Positions 6,227 through 13,480 of a stretch of 13,480 nucleotides of DNA are shown piece after piece. A program made the position numbers and the translations under genes. The notes below the pieces were generated by a model. That model was not told the origin of the DNA and did not search any database. It worked only from the letters and a program-made list of their open reading frames with translations. Source of the stretch: an uncultured Clostridium sp. (GTDB taxonomy: Bacteria > Bacillota > Clostridia > Lachnospirales > Lachnospiraceae); NCBI GenBank assembly GCA_945946715.1, contig CAMEWU010000042.1, positions 1-13,480 of the forward strand, read 5' to 3'. Each line of letters begins with the position of its first letter. Position 1 is the stretch's first letter.

Positions 6227-7521
6227 TCACAACCATACTGATAATATATCTTAGCCAGTTCCCGTAGGCTTCGATAATCCTCACAGGCTGCCAGTTCTCT
6301 CGCCGAATGCATAGCAAGCATTGGAATTCCCACATCTGCTCCCTGCATCGGCAGGACTGCTGCCAGAATCGGCCCTAAGGTCTGTCCTCCCGGCATACCG
6401 GAACGGTTCACCTGTTGCTGACAAGGAATTTCTCCAATACGACACAATTCCTTAATCACTGCCGATGCCTCACTATCAGACAAATACCGCTGGCTGGCAC
6501 TGGTTTTGATGACTACACCTTTTCCCAAAGGAACCTGATTGGTTGGGTCGCTTTTCTCCGGATAGTTTGGATGATGCCCCTGCGCCCCGTCCATGGAAAG
6601 TAAAAATCCTTTTGCCAAAGCATCTCTCCATTCCATTGCATTTATTCCCAGTGAAATTCCCAGTTTTTCCATCACTTGCGGAAGCAGAACAGAATCAGCC
6701 CCCTGCTTAGAACGACTGCCAATTTCTTCATTATCAAACATAGCTGCCACTGCAATATTGGAATGCTCCTGCCCGGTCAGATACTCCATTGCTTCTACCA
6801 ATGCAGCTACAGAAGCCAGATTATCAATTCTTGGTGCACAAATCATCTCCTGATGTAAACCTACTAGTTCCGGTGCATCCGTATTATATAAATATAAGTC
6901 AAAATCCAATAGCTCTTCAGCAATCATTCCAAATTCCTGTTCTAAATATTCCTTCAGAAAATCCTCTGATTCCTGTAAGCCAAAGATTGGCATCATTTCC
7001 TGCTGGATATTCATTTCTGCCTTCTCTCCACCCTTTGCTAAATGCGGTGCCAAGGAAGGAATCACGCAAATCGCCTGCTTCGATTCAATAAATCTTACCT
7101 GCGGATGAAATGCATCCGTTCCTTTTAATACCACCTTTCCGGCTATGCCCAATGGGCGGTCAAACCAGGTAGACTTTAATAAACCTCCATAAGGTTCTAC
7201 ATTTCCACGTACATAGTAATTTCCCGGAAGTTTAGGATTTGCTTTTATTTTTAGACAAGGCGAATCCGTATGGGCTGTTGCGATTCGAATACCGGAATTT
7301 GCATTGTTATATTTCTGCCCTATACTGATTGCAATCAGCATAGAAGGAAAAGGATTCATCAAATAATTATTTCCCACTTCTATTTCCCATGGCCTTCCAT
7401 ATTCTAATTCCTGAAATCCTGCCTTTAATAACCGCTCCTTGCAATGTGTCACTACGTGAAATGCAGAGGTTCCCTTTTCTATGATTTCTTTGAATATTTC
7501 CATTTCTTTGATTGTTTCCAT
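6223..7521 (-). CDS. apeB: M18 family aminopeptidase (aspartyl aminopeptidase type)
   Basis: A 432-residue cytosolic dinuclear zinc peptidase that removes N-terminal residues, in this family often acidic ones, and so recycles peptides. Likely metal and catalytic residues by family pattern are His84 and Asp86 (TAHTDSP), Asp233 (APRIDNLAS), Glu265-Glu266 (FDNEEIGSRS), Asp311 (SMDGAQGHHPNY) and His405 (AMHSAREL). STWFDRPLGIAG (117-128) is also typical. The length is right for the shorter M18 (ApeB) branch. The start ATG at 7521 lies inside the end of the transglutaminase gene, overlapping it by 43 nt, with AAGGTG five bases upstream. A second Met, codon 7 at 7503, has no ribosome site and is less likely. 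The link to an envelope-type operon is unusual for a housekeeping peptidase. Confidence 0.93.
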   Translation of the reverse strand: METIKEMEIFKEIIEKGTSAFHVVTHCKERLLKAGFQELEYGRPWEIEVGNNYLMNPFPSMLIAISIGQKYNNANSGIRIATAHTDSPCLKIKANPKLPGNYYVRGNVEPYGGLLKSTWFDRPLGIAGKVVLKGTDAFHPQVRFIESKQAICVIPSLAPHLAKGGEKAEMNIQQEMMPIFGLQESEDFLKEYLEQEFGMIAEELLDFDLYLYNTDAPELVGLHQEMICAPRIDNLASVAALVEAMEYLTGQEHSNIAVAAMFDNEEIGSRSKQGADSVLLPQVMEKLGISLGINAMEWRDALAKGFLLSMDGAQGHHPNYPEKSDPTNQVPLGKGVVIKTSASQRYLSDSEASAVIKELCRIGEIPCQQQVNRSGMPGGQTLGPILAAVLPMQGADVGIPMLAMHSARELAACEDYRSLRELAKIYYQYGCE

Positions 7522-10088
7522 CTTTTCACCTTCTTTTCTATGTCTGCCAGCTCTAACATCACCCGTTTACAATCAAAATCCGAGATTCCATTCTGACTAT
7601 AATTGGCTGCTTCTAACAGTTCTGCTAATGTCATTGTATCCCAGTTCCAGTCTTCCAGATTCTCTGACATAAAAGTAAGCTGTTTCTGGTAGGTCGGACA
7701 TTGTGCATATGCTTTGCTTTTCTTTCTCATTCTATCACTAATAATATGATAATATGCTATCACATTCTCATTTCCGTTTTCGGTATGCCACGACTGATAT
7801 TCCCGATATCTTTGATATCCTTTTCTGCCCATATAGAATAAAAACAGACAAACCAGTACCACCATAAATCCAATCCAGATTCCCTGAATGTCATCCAGAT
7901 CCAGATTCATAGTATTCATGTAAAATTCCGAATCAGCCGTATCTTCTTCATTACTATTGTTACCATTTCCAAAAATATCCCAGAAACTCTCTGCAGCTTC
8001 TTCCGGCTCAACTGCAGCAGTCGTCACTTCTTCACAAGTCCACCAGCTGACATCCGGATTTATCGTACTGGTCTGATACACCTCTACCCATGCATGGGCT
8101 CTGGCATCTGTTACTTCTACTTCGACTACACCGGTTTCTCCCAGTTCAGAGTCTCCACTATAAAAGTCATTATAATCCATATAATCCAACAGCTCACCAT
8201 TCATAACGTCTTCATAAGTGATAACATAACCTTCTACATAACGTGCCGGTATACCATTATACCGATATATCATAGTAGCTGCTGTTGCAAAATGAGCACA
8301 ATATCCTTTCTTTTTTTCCAAAAACCAGGTAACAAAATCCTCATCTCTTGGGGTTCTGCCAGGACGGGTGGTATAGGAAAATTCCCGTTCAAAATAATCC
8401 TTTACTTTCTGAATAATAACTTCCTGACTATCTCCTTCTACTATACCTGCTTCTTCACTGGCTCTGGCAACCGCATCATAACACTCCGCCGGTACATCCA
8501 GATAGAAAGCTTTCGCCTGCTGTTCTAGCTGCCTTACCTTCTCATCATCTGCAAAACAATCAATATTTTGCTTACTTCTGTCATAAGGAAAAAAAACATA
8601 ATCTGCCCATTCATTTCTTGTAATTCTTCCATTTATGATATTCAATGGACCATATTCTATTGTATCACTTCCCCATTTAGTATCGGACAAAAGATATCTG
8701 TAGAAAACCGAATCCTCATTGTAAAAAAAAGATGAATATCCAGAACGACTATCTGTTATATATGTGTAGTAAGGAACATATGGATAATTTTCATTAGCAC
8801 CCACATTCCGAATCTGTATCTGCCCCTCACTGCCAGAACAAGTATCATCTTGAATAGTTGTCGCATATACGCGTTTTAACGTACTTGCTTCTACATCATA
8901 TCCATATTCTAAACATTCCTTGCCTTCCTGTTCCGCCACAAAATTAGAAGCATTATTCTGAAGCAAGATACTATAATATGGATTATCTTCTTTTTCTTCA
9001 TAGGTCAGCCAACGAGATTCTTTTGATACATAATCCACCCCTACAAATCCCTTCAAATACACCGGTTCATAACTGTATGGGGCAAACCGAACTACCAAAT
9101 CCGTCTGATAATCCGGAGTAACAGAAGCAACTCCACCTAACTGACCACCACTGATACCTCCCGTTGCATCATAGCGGTTAAATACGGAAAAACCTCTGGT
9201 AGCTATCTGCTGTACCATTTCCTCTGATTCTTCCTTATATGGATTCTGTCGGTACCGCAACCGAAAGGTATCCTTATTTCCTGCAACGGAAGTAATTCCA
9301 TAAAGTAATAATACTACTGCCGCAAATACTCCAATCGTTTCCAGCATGGTTGCTGCATCCTGCACATACCAGATTCGAAGCTTCTTTCCCTTCTTATCTT
9401 TCCATTTATAATCCCTGTGCTTTCTGTCCATGCCATAAGCACCACTGCTCCGAATGGACCAGACTGCAAGATATCCTGCTACCATAAGAATAACATAGAA
9501 TGCATCTGGTTCCAGTCGAAAGTACAAAGGTACAATCCAAAACACCCCGGTCATTACCAGCAAAAACCAAACATTCATGGTTCGAGATACAATAACATTT
9601 GCCACAATCATCATTACAACGCCAAAAAAAACTGTTATAATGGAAACTGCCAGAAGTTCATTATCTACTCCGATTTCATAATACTGCATACCAGGCAAAT
9701 CAAAATAATCTTCAACAGTTTCAAACACCAGATTGACAAGCAAATAGTATCCACTATTAATATATGGCTGCAACCACCGTACCAAAAAGAAAAAGATTAC
9801 CAAAAACACCACATACACTGCATCCATAATCCAGCCCCGGTAATAAATAGTAGTAAACAATAAAGCCGCAGCAAACAAAAGGATAGCAGTTGGCAATACA
9901 TAGTATTCTGCACCAAAACTGCTTAAAAAGCACCCCAGACAGCCAAATACCACACTAAATACCAAAATGCTTTTTACCATACAGTTCTGAAGCCAGTTGC
10001 TGGTTTCCATCTGCAATGGCTGTTTCATTATAATGCCATCGGATAATGCAATCTCTATATTTGGTTTTTTCTTACGTTTAAATACCAT
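7479..10088 (-). CDS. Membrane transglutaminase-like protein (YebA/TgpA type)
   Basis: An 869-residue protein. I chose the ATG at 10088 (MVFKRKKKPNIEIAL) over an upstream in-frame ATG at 10151. It has AGGAG at about 10095-10099, and the longer form would overlap the DUF58 gene by 74 nt. It has about seven N-terminal membrane helices (roughly residues 37-57, 64-82, 87-104, 143-166, 172-191, 195-211, 250-269). A long extracellular part follows, with a transglutaminase core containing Cys597 in KGYCAHFATA and His665 in ARAHAWVEVY. The third catalytic position reads WWTCEEVTT, with Glu687 where Asp is common. Then comes a last helix (about 736-753) and a cytosolic tail. B. subtilis YebA has the same overall plan and the same MoxR and DUF58 neighbours. 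The substrate is unknown; cell-surface crosslinking or proteolysis is an inference. Confidence 0.9.
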   Translation of the reverse strand: MVFKRKKKPNIEIALSDGIIMKQPLQMETSNWLQNCMVKSILVFSVVFGCLGCFLSSFGAEYYVLPTAILLFAAALLFTTIYYRGWIMDAVYVVFLVIFFFLVRWLQPYINSGYYLLVNLVFETVEDYFDLPGMQYYEIGVDNELLAVSIITVFFGVVMMIVANVIVSRTMNVWFLLVMTGVFWIVPLYFRLEPDAFYVILMVAGYLAVWSIRSSGAYGMDRKHRDYKWKDKKGKKLRIWYVQDAATMLETIGVFAAVVLLLYGITSVAGNKDTFRLRYRQNPYKEESEEMVQQIATRGFSVFNRYDATGGISGGQLGGVASVTPDYQTDLVVRFAPYSYEPVYLKGFVGVDYVSKESRWLTYEEKEDNPYYSILLQNNASNFVAEQEGKECLEYGYDVEASTLKRVYATTIQDDTCSGSEGQIQIRNVGANENYPYVPYYTYITDSRSGYSSFFYNEDSVFYRYLLSDTKWGSDTIEYGPLNIINGRITRNEWADYVFFPYDRSKQNIDCFADDEKVRQLEQQAKAFYLDVPAECYDAVARASEEAGIVEGDSQEVIIQKVKDYFEREFSYTTRPGRTPRDEDFVTWFLEKKKGYCAHFATAATMIYRYNGIPARYVEGYVITYEDVMNGELLDYMDYNDFYSGDSELGETGVVEVEVTDARAHAWVEVYQTSTINPDVSWWTCEEVTTAAVEPEEAAESFWDIFGNGNNSNEEDTADSEFYMNTMNLDLDDIQGIWIGFMVVLVCLFLFYMGRKGYQRYREYQSWHTENGNENVIAYYHIISDRMRKKSKAYAQCPTYQKQLTFMSENLEDWNWDTMTLAELLEAANYSQNGISDFDCKRVMLELADIEKKVKRWKQSKKWKYSKKS

Positions 10089-11142
10089 AATAAACTCCTG
10101 CCTGTATTCCAAAATCCATAAAGGCTTCACCGGTTCCGCTATTTCGGTCACCTACCCACAGGAATTGAATTTCATTTCCGCGAATTGCCTGTAGCATTTC
10201 TCTTCCAAGCGTATGTTCCTCATACAATTCCTCGTAAAACATCATACGGAATCCTTCATCTAACTGTTCCGCTGTATCTGCTTTCCAAATCATTAATTCC
10301 TGCATTTTCTTACTCCACCAAACCAAGGAAACCGGTAAATGGTTCTGATGCATGAATTTTACAATTCCATAAGTACAGTCAAAGACCTCTTCCGATAATC
10401 CATTCCCATTATCATGCAATTCAATTAATAAAAATAATTGCTTAGAGGACATACTTATCCGTTCTTTAACCATAAGAATATCCTTTTTTACAGAAAGCTT
10501 CCAATGAATATTCTGCATTTTGTCACCAGGCTGATACTCCCTTACATCCTGAACTTCAGAAAAATCTGTACCTTTTTGAGTACTTTCTTCTACTTCTTCC
10601 ATCCCCAGAGTATATCCATTTAAGTCCGTTTCTATCTCTACCTGTTCCTCGGGAAGTACAACTGCTACATAAGGTTCCGGAAAGTTCTTACGAAAAGTAA
10701 CAAAACCTAAAAAATCCCCCAAAACTACCTTCTGTATCCGAAATTCAATATTGCCGCATTTCGACACTGTAACCGGATAGGTAACTGTTTGCCCCTTTTT
10801 TCCACGAATAGGAACCCGGATACTATGCAGTCTGGTTGTCCCATATAACAGATTTGTTACAGATATTTCAGCCTGACAGTTCATCACACCCAGCCAGGTA
10901 GGATTCAACAGCTGCAAGCGTATAAAAAACTCCTGTCCTTTGTGCATAGATTCATAAGGACCTTCCCAATGATAATCCAAGCGATTTGCCACCCATTTTG
11001 TTGCAACAATACTGAATATTGGTAAAAAGACCATGACTACCATAATTGCCAGATTTAAAAAACTATGAAAAAACCATAGTAAACATCCATTTATGGCAAA
11101 TAAAATTAAATATCCAACTATACGAAAAATTCGTTTTATCAT
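10078..11142 (-). CDS. DUF58 domain protein (YeaD type)
   Basis: A 354-residue protein with two close membrane helices near the N-terminus (about 8-26 and 29-48), then a beta-rich region and the DUF58 core. The diagnostic motif is at 193-226: DFSEVQDVREYQPGD, then IHWKLSVKKDILMVKE. DUF58 has a von Willebrand A-like fold, and its genes nearly always accompany a MoxR ATPase, which is thought to remodel or load it. Its biochemical role is not established. It is 24 bp downstream of moxR with a modest ribosome site (AAGGG about 10 nt before the ATG). It overlaps the transglutaminase gene by 11 nt at its other end. Length and order match B. subtilis yeaD. Confidence 0.9.
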   Translation of the reverse strand: MIKRIFRIVGYLILFAINGCLLWFFHSFLNLAIMVVMVFLPIFSIVATKWVANRLDYHWEGPYESMHKGQEFFIRLQLLNPTWLGVMNCQAEISVTNLLYGTTRLHSIRVPIRGKKGQTVTYPVTVSKCGNIEFRIQKVVLGDFLGFVTFRKNFPEPYVAVVLPEEQVEIETDLNGYTLGMEEVEESTQKGTDFSEVQDVREYQPGDKMQNIHWKLSVKKDILMVKERISMSSKQLFLLIELHDNGNGLSEEVFDCTYGIVKFMHQNHLPVSLVWWSKKMQELMIWKADTAEQLDEGFRMMFYEELYEEHTLGREMLQAIRGNEIQFLWVGDRNSGTGEAFMDFGIQAGVYYGI

Positions 11143-11166
11143 ATCCTATATACCCTTAATTTGCAC

Positions 11167-12090
11167 TTAGGTTCTTGGTGCTTCCACACTATTAAATATC
11201 TTCGTCAAAACCGCTTTTGTATCTAACCCTGCTGCCTTTGCCTTCGTGCTTAATTTTACCCGATGTCCCAAGGTATCATAGAAGACTGCTTCGATATCCT
11301 CCGGTGATACAAATTCGCTTCCCCGCATAAAGGCAACTGCCTTTGCCATACGAAGTAAAGCGATGCTGCCTCTTGGACTGGCACCCAGCATAATGTATTC
11401 ACTTTCTCTGGTTTTCTCCACCAACGTAGTAATATATCCATAAATCATTTCATGGACATACATCTCATTGACTTTCTTTTGTAATTCGCTAAATTCCTCT
11501 CTGGTAATCACTGCTTTCACATGGGACAGAGGTTTCGCCGCATTTCCTTTTAAGATTTCCACTGCGTCTTCATGTGACGGATAACCCATAGACAGGCAAA
11601 CCATAAACCGATCCAACTGAGATTCCGGAAGCATCTGCGTACCGGCAGAACCAATGGGATTCTCCGTTGCAATAACAGTAAATGGAACCGGTAATTGCCT
11701 GGTAACACCATCAACTGTAACATTGCCTTCTTCCATGACTTCCAGCAATGCTGACTGAGTCTTTGGTGATGTCCGGTTAATCTCATCCGCCAGAAACAAA
11801 TTGCAAAAAACAGATCCCGGCTTATACTCAAACTCTTTTGCCTGATTGTTATACATAGAAAATCCTAATATATCACTTGGTAATACATCAGGTGTAAACT
11901 GTGTCCGCTTATAATCCATAGACATAGACTTTGCAATGGTCATAGCAAGCGTGGTCTTTCCTACCCCCGGAATATCCTCCAGTAAGATATGACCTTCTGC
12001 CAGCATAGCTGCCAGAACCTTGCGAACTACATCTTCTTTTCCCTTTACCACCTGATTAATTTCTGCTTGTATTTCATCAATTTTACTCAT
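11167..12090 (-). CDS. MoxR-type AAA+ ATPase (YeaC type)
   Basis: A 307-residue chaperone-like ATPase. Walker A is GVGKTT (42-47) in EDIPGVGKTTLA, Walker B is LFLADEINR (98-106), sensor 1 is ATENP (141-145), the arginine finger is in LDRF (159-162) and sensor 2 is in SPRGS (238-242). The lid domain follows to the end. MoxR proteins act with a von Willebrand A-like partner in assembly or metal loading of other proteins; the adjacent DUF58 gene fits that pairing. The frame stays open upstream to 12249, but ATG at 12090 has a near-perfect TAAGGAGG (about 12096-12103) and aligns with the family N-terminus (MSKIDEIQAEINQVVKGKE), so the 53-residue extension is rejected. It is the first gene of the five-gene operon that ends at 5594. 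Confidence 0.94.
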   Translation of the reverse strand: MSKIDEIQAEINQVVKGKEDVVRKVLAAMLAEGHILLEDIPGVGKTTLAMTIAKSMSMDYKRTQFTPDVLPSDILGFSMYNNQAKEFEYKPGSVFCNLFLADEINRTSPKTQSALLEVMEEGNVTVDGVTRQLPVPFTVIATENPIGSAGTQMLPESQLDRFMVCLSMGYPSHEDAVEILKGNAAKPLSHVKAVITREEFSELQKKVNEMYVHEMIYGYITTLVEKTRESEYIMLGASPRGSIALLRMAKAVAFMRGSEFVSPEDIEAVFYDTLGHRVKLSTKAKAAGLDTKAVLTKIFNSVEAPRT

Positions 12091-12139
12091 ATCTTCCTCC
12101 TTACATGACAGGTTAATTTGATTTGTTATCTTTCTCTTT

Positions 12140-12168
12140 ATATTACATTTTGCATCATATTCTTTCGA
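12140..12168 (-). promoter_or_regulatory. Weak candidate promoter for the moxR operon
   Basis: On the minus strand, TCGAAA (complement of 12163-12168), a 17 bp spacer, then TAATAT (complement of 12140-12145). Each box has only four matches to consensus. It is the best-spaced pair found in the 198 bp divergent region between moxR and the DUF5721-like gene. The region is AT-rich and has no other convincing element. Confidence 0.25.
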
Positions 12169-12170
12169 TT

Positions 12171-12199
12171 TTGGGTAGAAATCCCTTACTAAGTATGCT
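12171..12199 (+). promoter_or_regulatory. Candidate promoter for the DUF5721-like gene
   Basis: TTGGGT (12171-12176), 17 bp, TATGCT (12194-12199). The -35 keeps the TTG core and the -10 matches four of six. The implied leader is about 80 nt. Its -35 is next to the -35 of the candidate moxR promoter on the other strand, so the two would diverge back to back. Confidence 0.3.
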
Positions 12200-12288
12200 A
12201 CCATATTTTCAGTAAATAATATAGTTCTTTCTGGGAATATTTTCGTCATTTATGAACATATAAGAATGCGTTTTGATAAGGAGATTTT

Positions 12289-12786
12289 ATGCTAGCAGCC
12301 ACTACACCTGATATTAAAACATTTATGAATCACTTTTTGACAGGGACAGATTTTGATCGTTTTTTACTGTGTGAAGCCACCATTATGACCGGTTCTACCT
12401 ATATCATTGACGGTCACATTAACAAGGATTTCTACGATACTGACGATGAACATTTAGAACCCAACCGTATCTATCAATACTGGGAGGAGTGTAAGCCTTT
12501 GGCGTTCCAAATGATTAAAGGCTCCCGGACGCCCCTTGCCATGAAAATTGTATTAATGTTGGCGCCTTACAATGTAAAAGCTTTTTTAGACCGTTATAAT
12601 ATTCCTTTGACACCGGAGCAGATAGCCGGCTTATACTTAAACATTCGCTATGAGCATGGAGAATTAACCTTATCCTCCGGTACTGCACTGACAGTCTTTA
12701 CCTTAGATAAAACTGTGGAACATATGTGGGATGAAATGCTGATTCAGTTTTTCAAAAAACAGGAAATTGCATTAATTATAAATTAA
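12289..12786 (+). CDS. DUF5721-like protein of unknown function
   Basis: A 165-residue soluble protein with no signal peptide or membrane segment. The start ATG follows AAGGAG at 12278-12283. Recognisable stretches are DIKTFMNHFLTGTDFDRFLLCEATI (split here as 8-20 and 21-32), IDGHINKDFYD (40-50), a central IKGSRTPLAMKIVL (76-89) and a C-terminal TVFTLDKTVEHMWDE (135-149). These resemble what I remember of DUF5721, a family seen chiefly in Lachnospiraceae; this is recall, not a search. No function is known, and I see no catalytic motif. It diverges from the moxR operon and converges on htpG, so it is probably transcribed alone. Confidence 0.75.
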   Translation: MLAATTPDIKTFMNHFLTGTDFDRFLLCEATIMTGSTYIIDGHINKDFYDTDDEHLEPNRIYQYWEECKPLAFQMIKGSRTPLAMKIVLMLAPYNVKAFLDRYNIPLTPEQIAGLYLNIRYEHGELTLSSGTALTVFTLDKTVEHMWDEMLIQFFKKQEIALIIN

Positions 12787-12829
12787 AAATCCGTCAACCT
12801 CTGATATCATTCTATCAAAGATTGACGGA
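12785..12829 (-). terminator. Rho-independent terminator of htpG
   Basis: An 8 bp stem, TCCGTCAA (12790-12797) and TTGACGGA (12822-12829), with an inner TGATA/TATCA stem inside the loop. On the minus strand it is followed directly by five T (complement of 12785-12789). It begins about 45 bp after the htpG stop and touches the end of the DUF5721-like gene. The plus side has no T run, so it serves the minus strand. Confidence 0.7.
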
Positions 12830-12847
12830 AAATAAACGTACAATAAG

Positions 12848-12876
12848 AAAAGCTTCAATACATGAATTGCTTTTTT
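12848..12876 (+). terminator. Possible terminator of the DUF5721-like gene
   Basis: AAAAGC (12848-12853) pairs with GCTTTT (12869-12874). After a small bulge, AAT pairs with ATT. The hairpin runs straight into a T6 tract (12871-12876) on the plus strand. The stem is short and its T tract overlaps the htpG stop codon. It is weaker than the htpG terminator but correctly oriented for the plus-strand gene. Confidence 0.4.
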
Positions 12877-13480
12877 ACTTTGCTAAAATACCAAGAATCT
12901 CATTGCTTCTTGCAATAAATTTCGTCATTGCTTCCGGCTCTAACGGCTGATGTGCTATCATAGCAAGGTCATACAACTGCTCGCAGATGGTATTGGTATG
13001 CTCTCCTTCCGGATTTTCCAACACATACTGTACTAAAGAATTATTTGCATTCAATACCAAGGTTGCACCACCGGCACCACCAAACATAGCCGGGTCAAAG
13101 CCACCCATGTTGTACATCCGCATCATATCCTGCATTCTACGGCTGTCCTCTGACTCTGTAATCATAGAAGAAACATTGGCATTCTTTAATTTCTGAACCT
13201 TTACCTCCAGCTTATCATTGTTCAGTGCTTTACGGAAAAGTTCCGTCAGCTTCTCTGCATTTGCCTTTGCTGTCTCTTCATCTTCTTCTGCTTCCTCTAC
13301 AAAATTGTTAGACAAATCTGAATCAATTCGTAAGAAATGTACATTCTGGTTCTTCTGCTCCAGATGTGTGATAAATGGTGTATCAATGTTAGTGGTCAAC
13401 AGGATTGCATCCATTCCCTCTTCCTTGAACATATTCACATATTGGGACTGTTCCTTCATATCCGTTACATAGAATACCTG
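12875..13480 (-). CDS. htpG: Molecular chaperone HtpG (Hsp90), C-terminal part
   Basis: The last 201 codons of a minus-strand gene that enters from the right edge; the frame is open to base 13480 (the first codons read QVFYVTDMKEQSQYVNMF). This is the end of the middle domain and the C-terminal dimerisation domain of bacterial Hsp90. Family marks include FYVTD, SQYVNMFKEEGMDAILL, the PFITHLEQKN segment, RMQDMMRMYNMG before a Gly/Ala-rich stretch, and TLVLNANNSLVQYVLENP near the end. HtpG is a cytosolic ATP-dependent chaperone that helps refold and remodel client proteins. The ATP site lies outside the window. The 201-residue portion looks intact with no frameshift. Its terminator is at 12785-12829. 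Confidence 0.95.
   Translation of the reverse strand, partial: QVFYVTDMKEQSQYVNMFKEEGMDAILLTTNIDTPFITHLEQKNQNVHFLRIDSDLSNNFVEEAEEDEETAKANAEKLTELFRKALNNDKLEVKVQKLKNANVSSMITESEDSRRMQDMMRMYNMGGFDPAMFGGAGGATLVLNANNSLVQYVLENPEGEHTNTICEQLYDLAMIAHQPLEPEAMTKFIARSNEILGILAK

Noticed and set aside
9417..9863. 148-codon plus-strand ORF inside the transglutaminase gene
   Set aside because: It is antisense to the membrane-helix region; its His/Asn/Lys-rich composition is expected from the complement of hydrophobic codons.
10089..10151. 21-codon upstream extension of the transglutaminase
   Set aside because: It would overlap the DUF58 gene by 74 nt without a ribosome site. ATG 10088 has AGGAG and is followed by a normal basic N-terminus before the first helix.
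12091..12249. 53-codon upstream extension of MoxR
   Set aside because: TAAGGAGG directly precedes ATG 12090, where the family N-terminus begins. The extension covers the whole promoter region.

Overview
This is a low-GC window, densely coded on both strands, with strong AGGAGG-type ribosome sites. The gene set points to Bacillota, class Clostridia, most likely the family Lachnospiraceae: a Csp-like cytosolic subtilase, a DUF5721-type protein, an HtrA with a simple N-terminal membrane anchor, and a yeaC-yeaD-yebA type cluster. The family assignment is an inference from protein resemblance.

Layout. At 1-190 (minus) lies the N-terminal part of a formate/nitrite-type channel that runs off the left edge. 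At 305-2065 (minus) is an S8 peptidase with a complete catalytic set. At 2174-3418 (minus) is a membrane-anchored HtrA protease, closed by a hairpin terminator. A 200 bp divergent control region follows. It holds a perfect 9 bp inverted repeat that overlaps a good plus-strand promoter.

At 3621-5543 (plus) there is a conserved-looking 89-residue protein, then an ABC ATPase and a permease of the nitrate/sulfonate/taurine type, with no substrate-binding protein beside them. A hairpin at 5549-5587 separates this block from a convergent five-gene minus-strand operon. Read from 12090 down to 5594 the operon is MoxR AAA+ ATPase, DUF58 protein, membrane transglutaminase, M18 aminopeptidase and a membrane-anchored nuclease-fold (SNase) protein. 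Most of its junctions overlap (11, 43 and 4 nt), so the five products are probably co-translated.

Divergent from moxR is a DUF5721-like gene (12289-12786, plus). It converges on the 3' part of htpG (12875-13480, minus), which runs off the right edge; two oppositely directed hairpins lie between them.

Much of the window concerns protein quality control and cell-envelope maintenance: HtrA, HtpG, MoxR/DUF58/transglutaminase, a peptidase and a subtilase. I saw no tRNA, rRNA, insertion sequence, CRISPR array, phage gene or other sign of recent transfer. The most unusual points are an SNase-fold protein with two substituted calcium-site residues, the ABC pair without a binding protein, the operator-like inverted repeat between htrA and the transporter block, and overlapping palindromes just upstream of the ABC ATPase.
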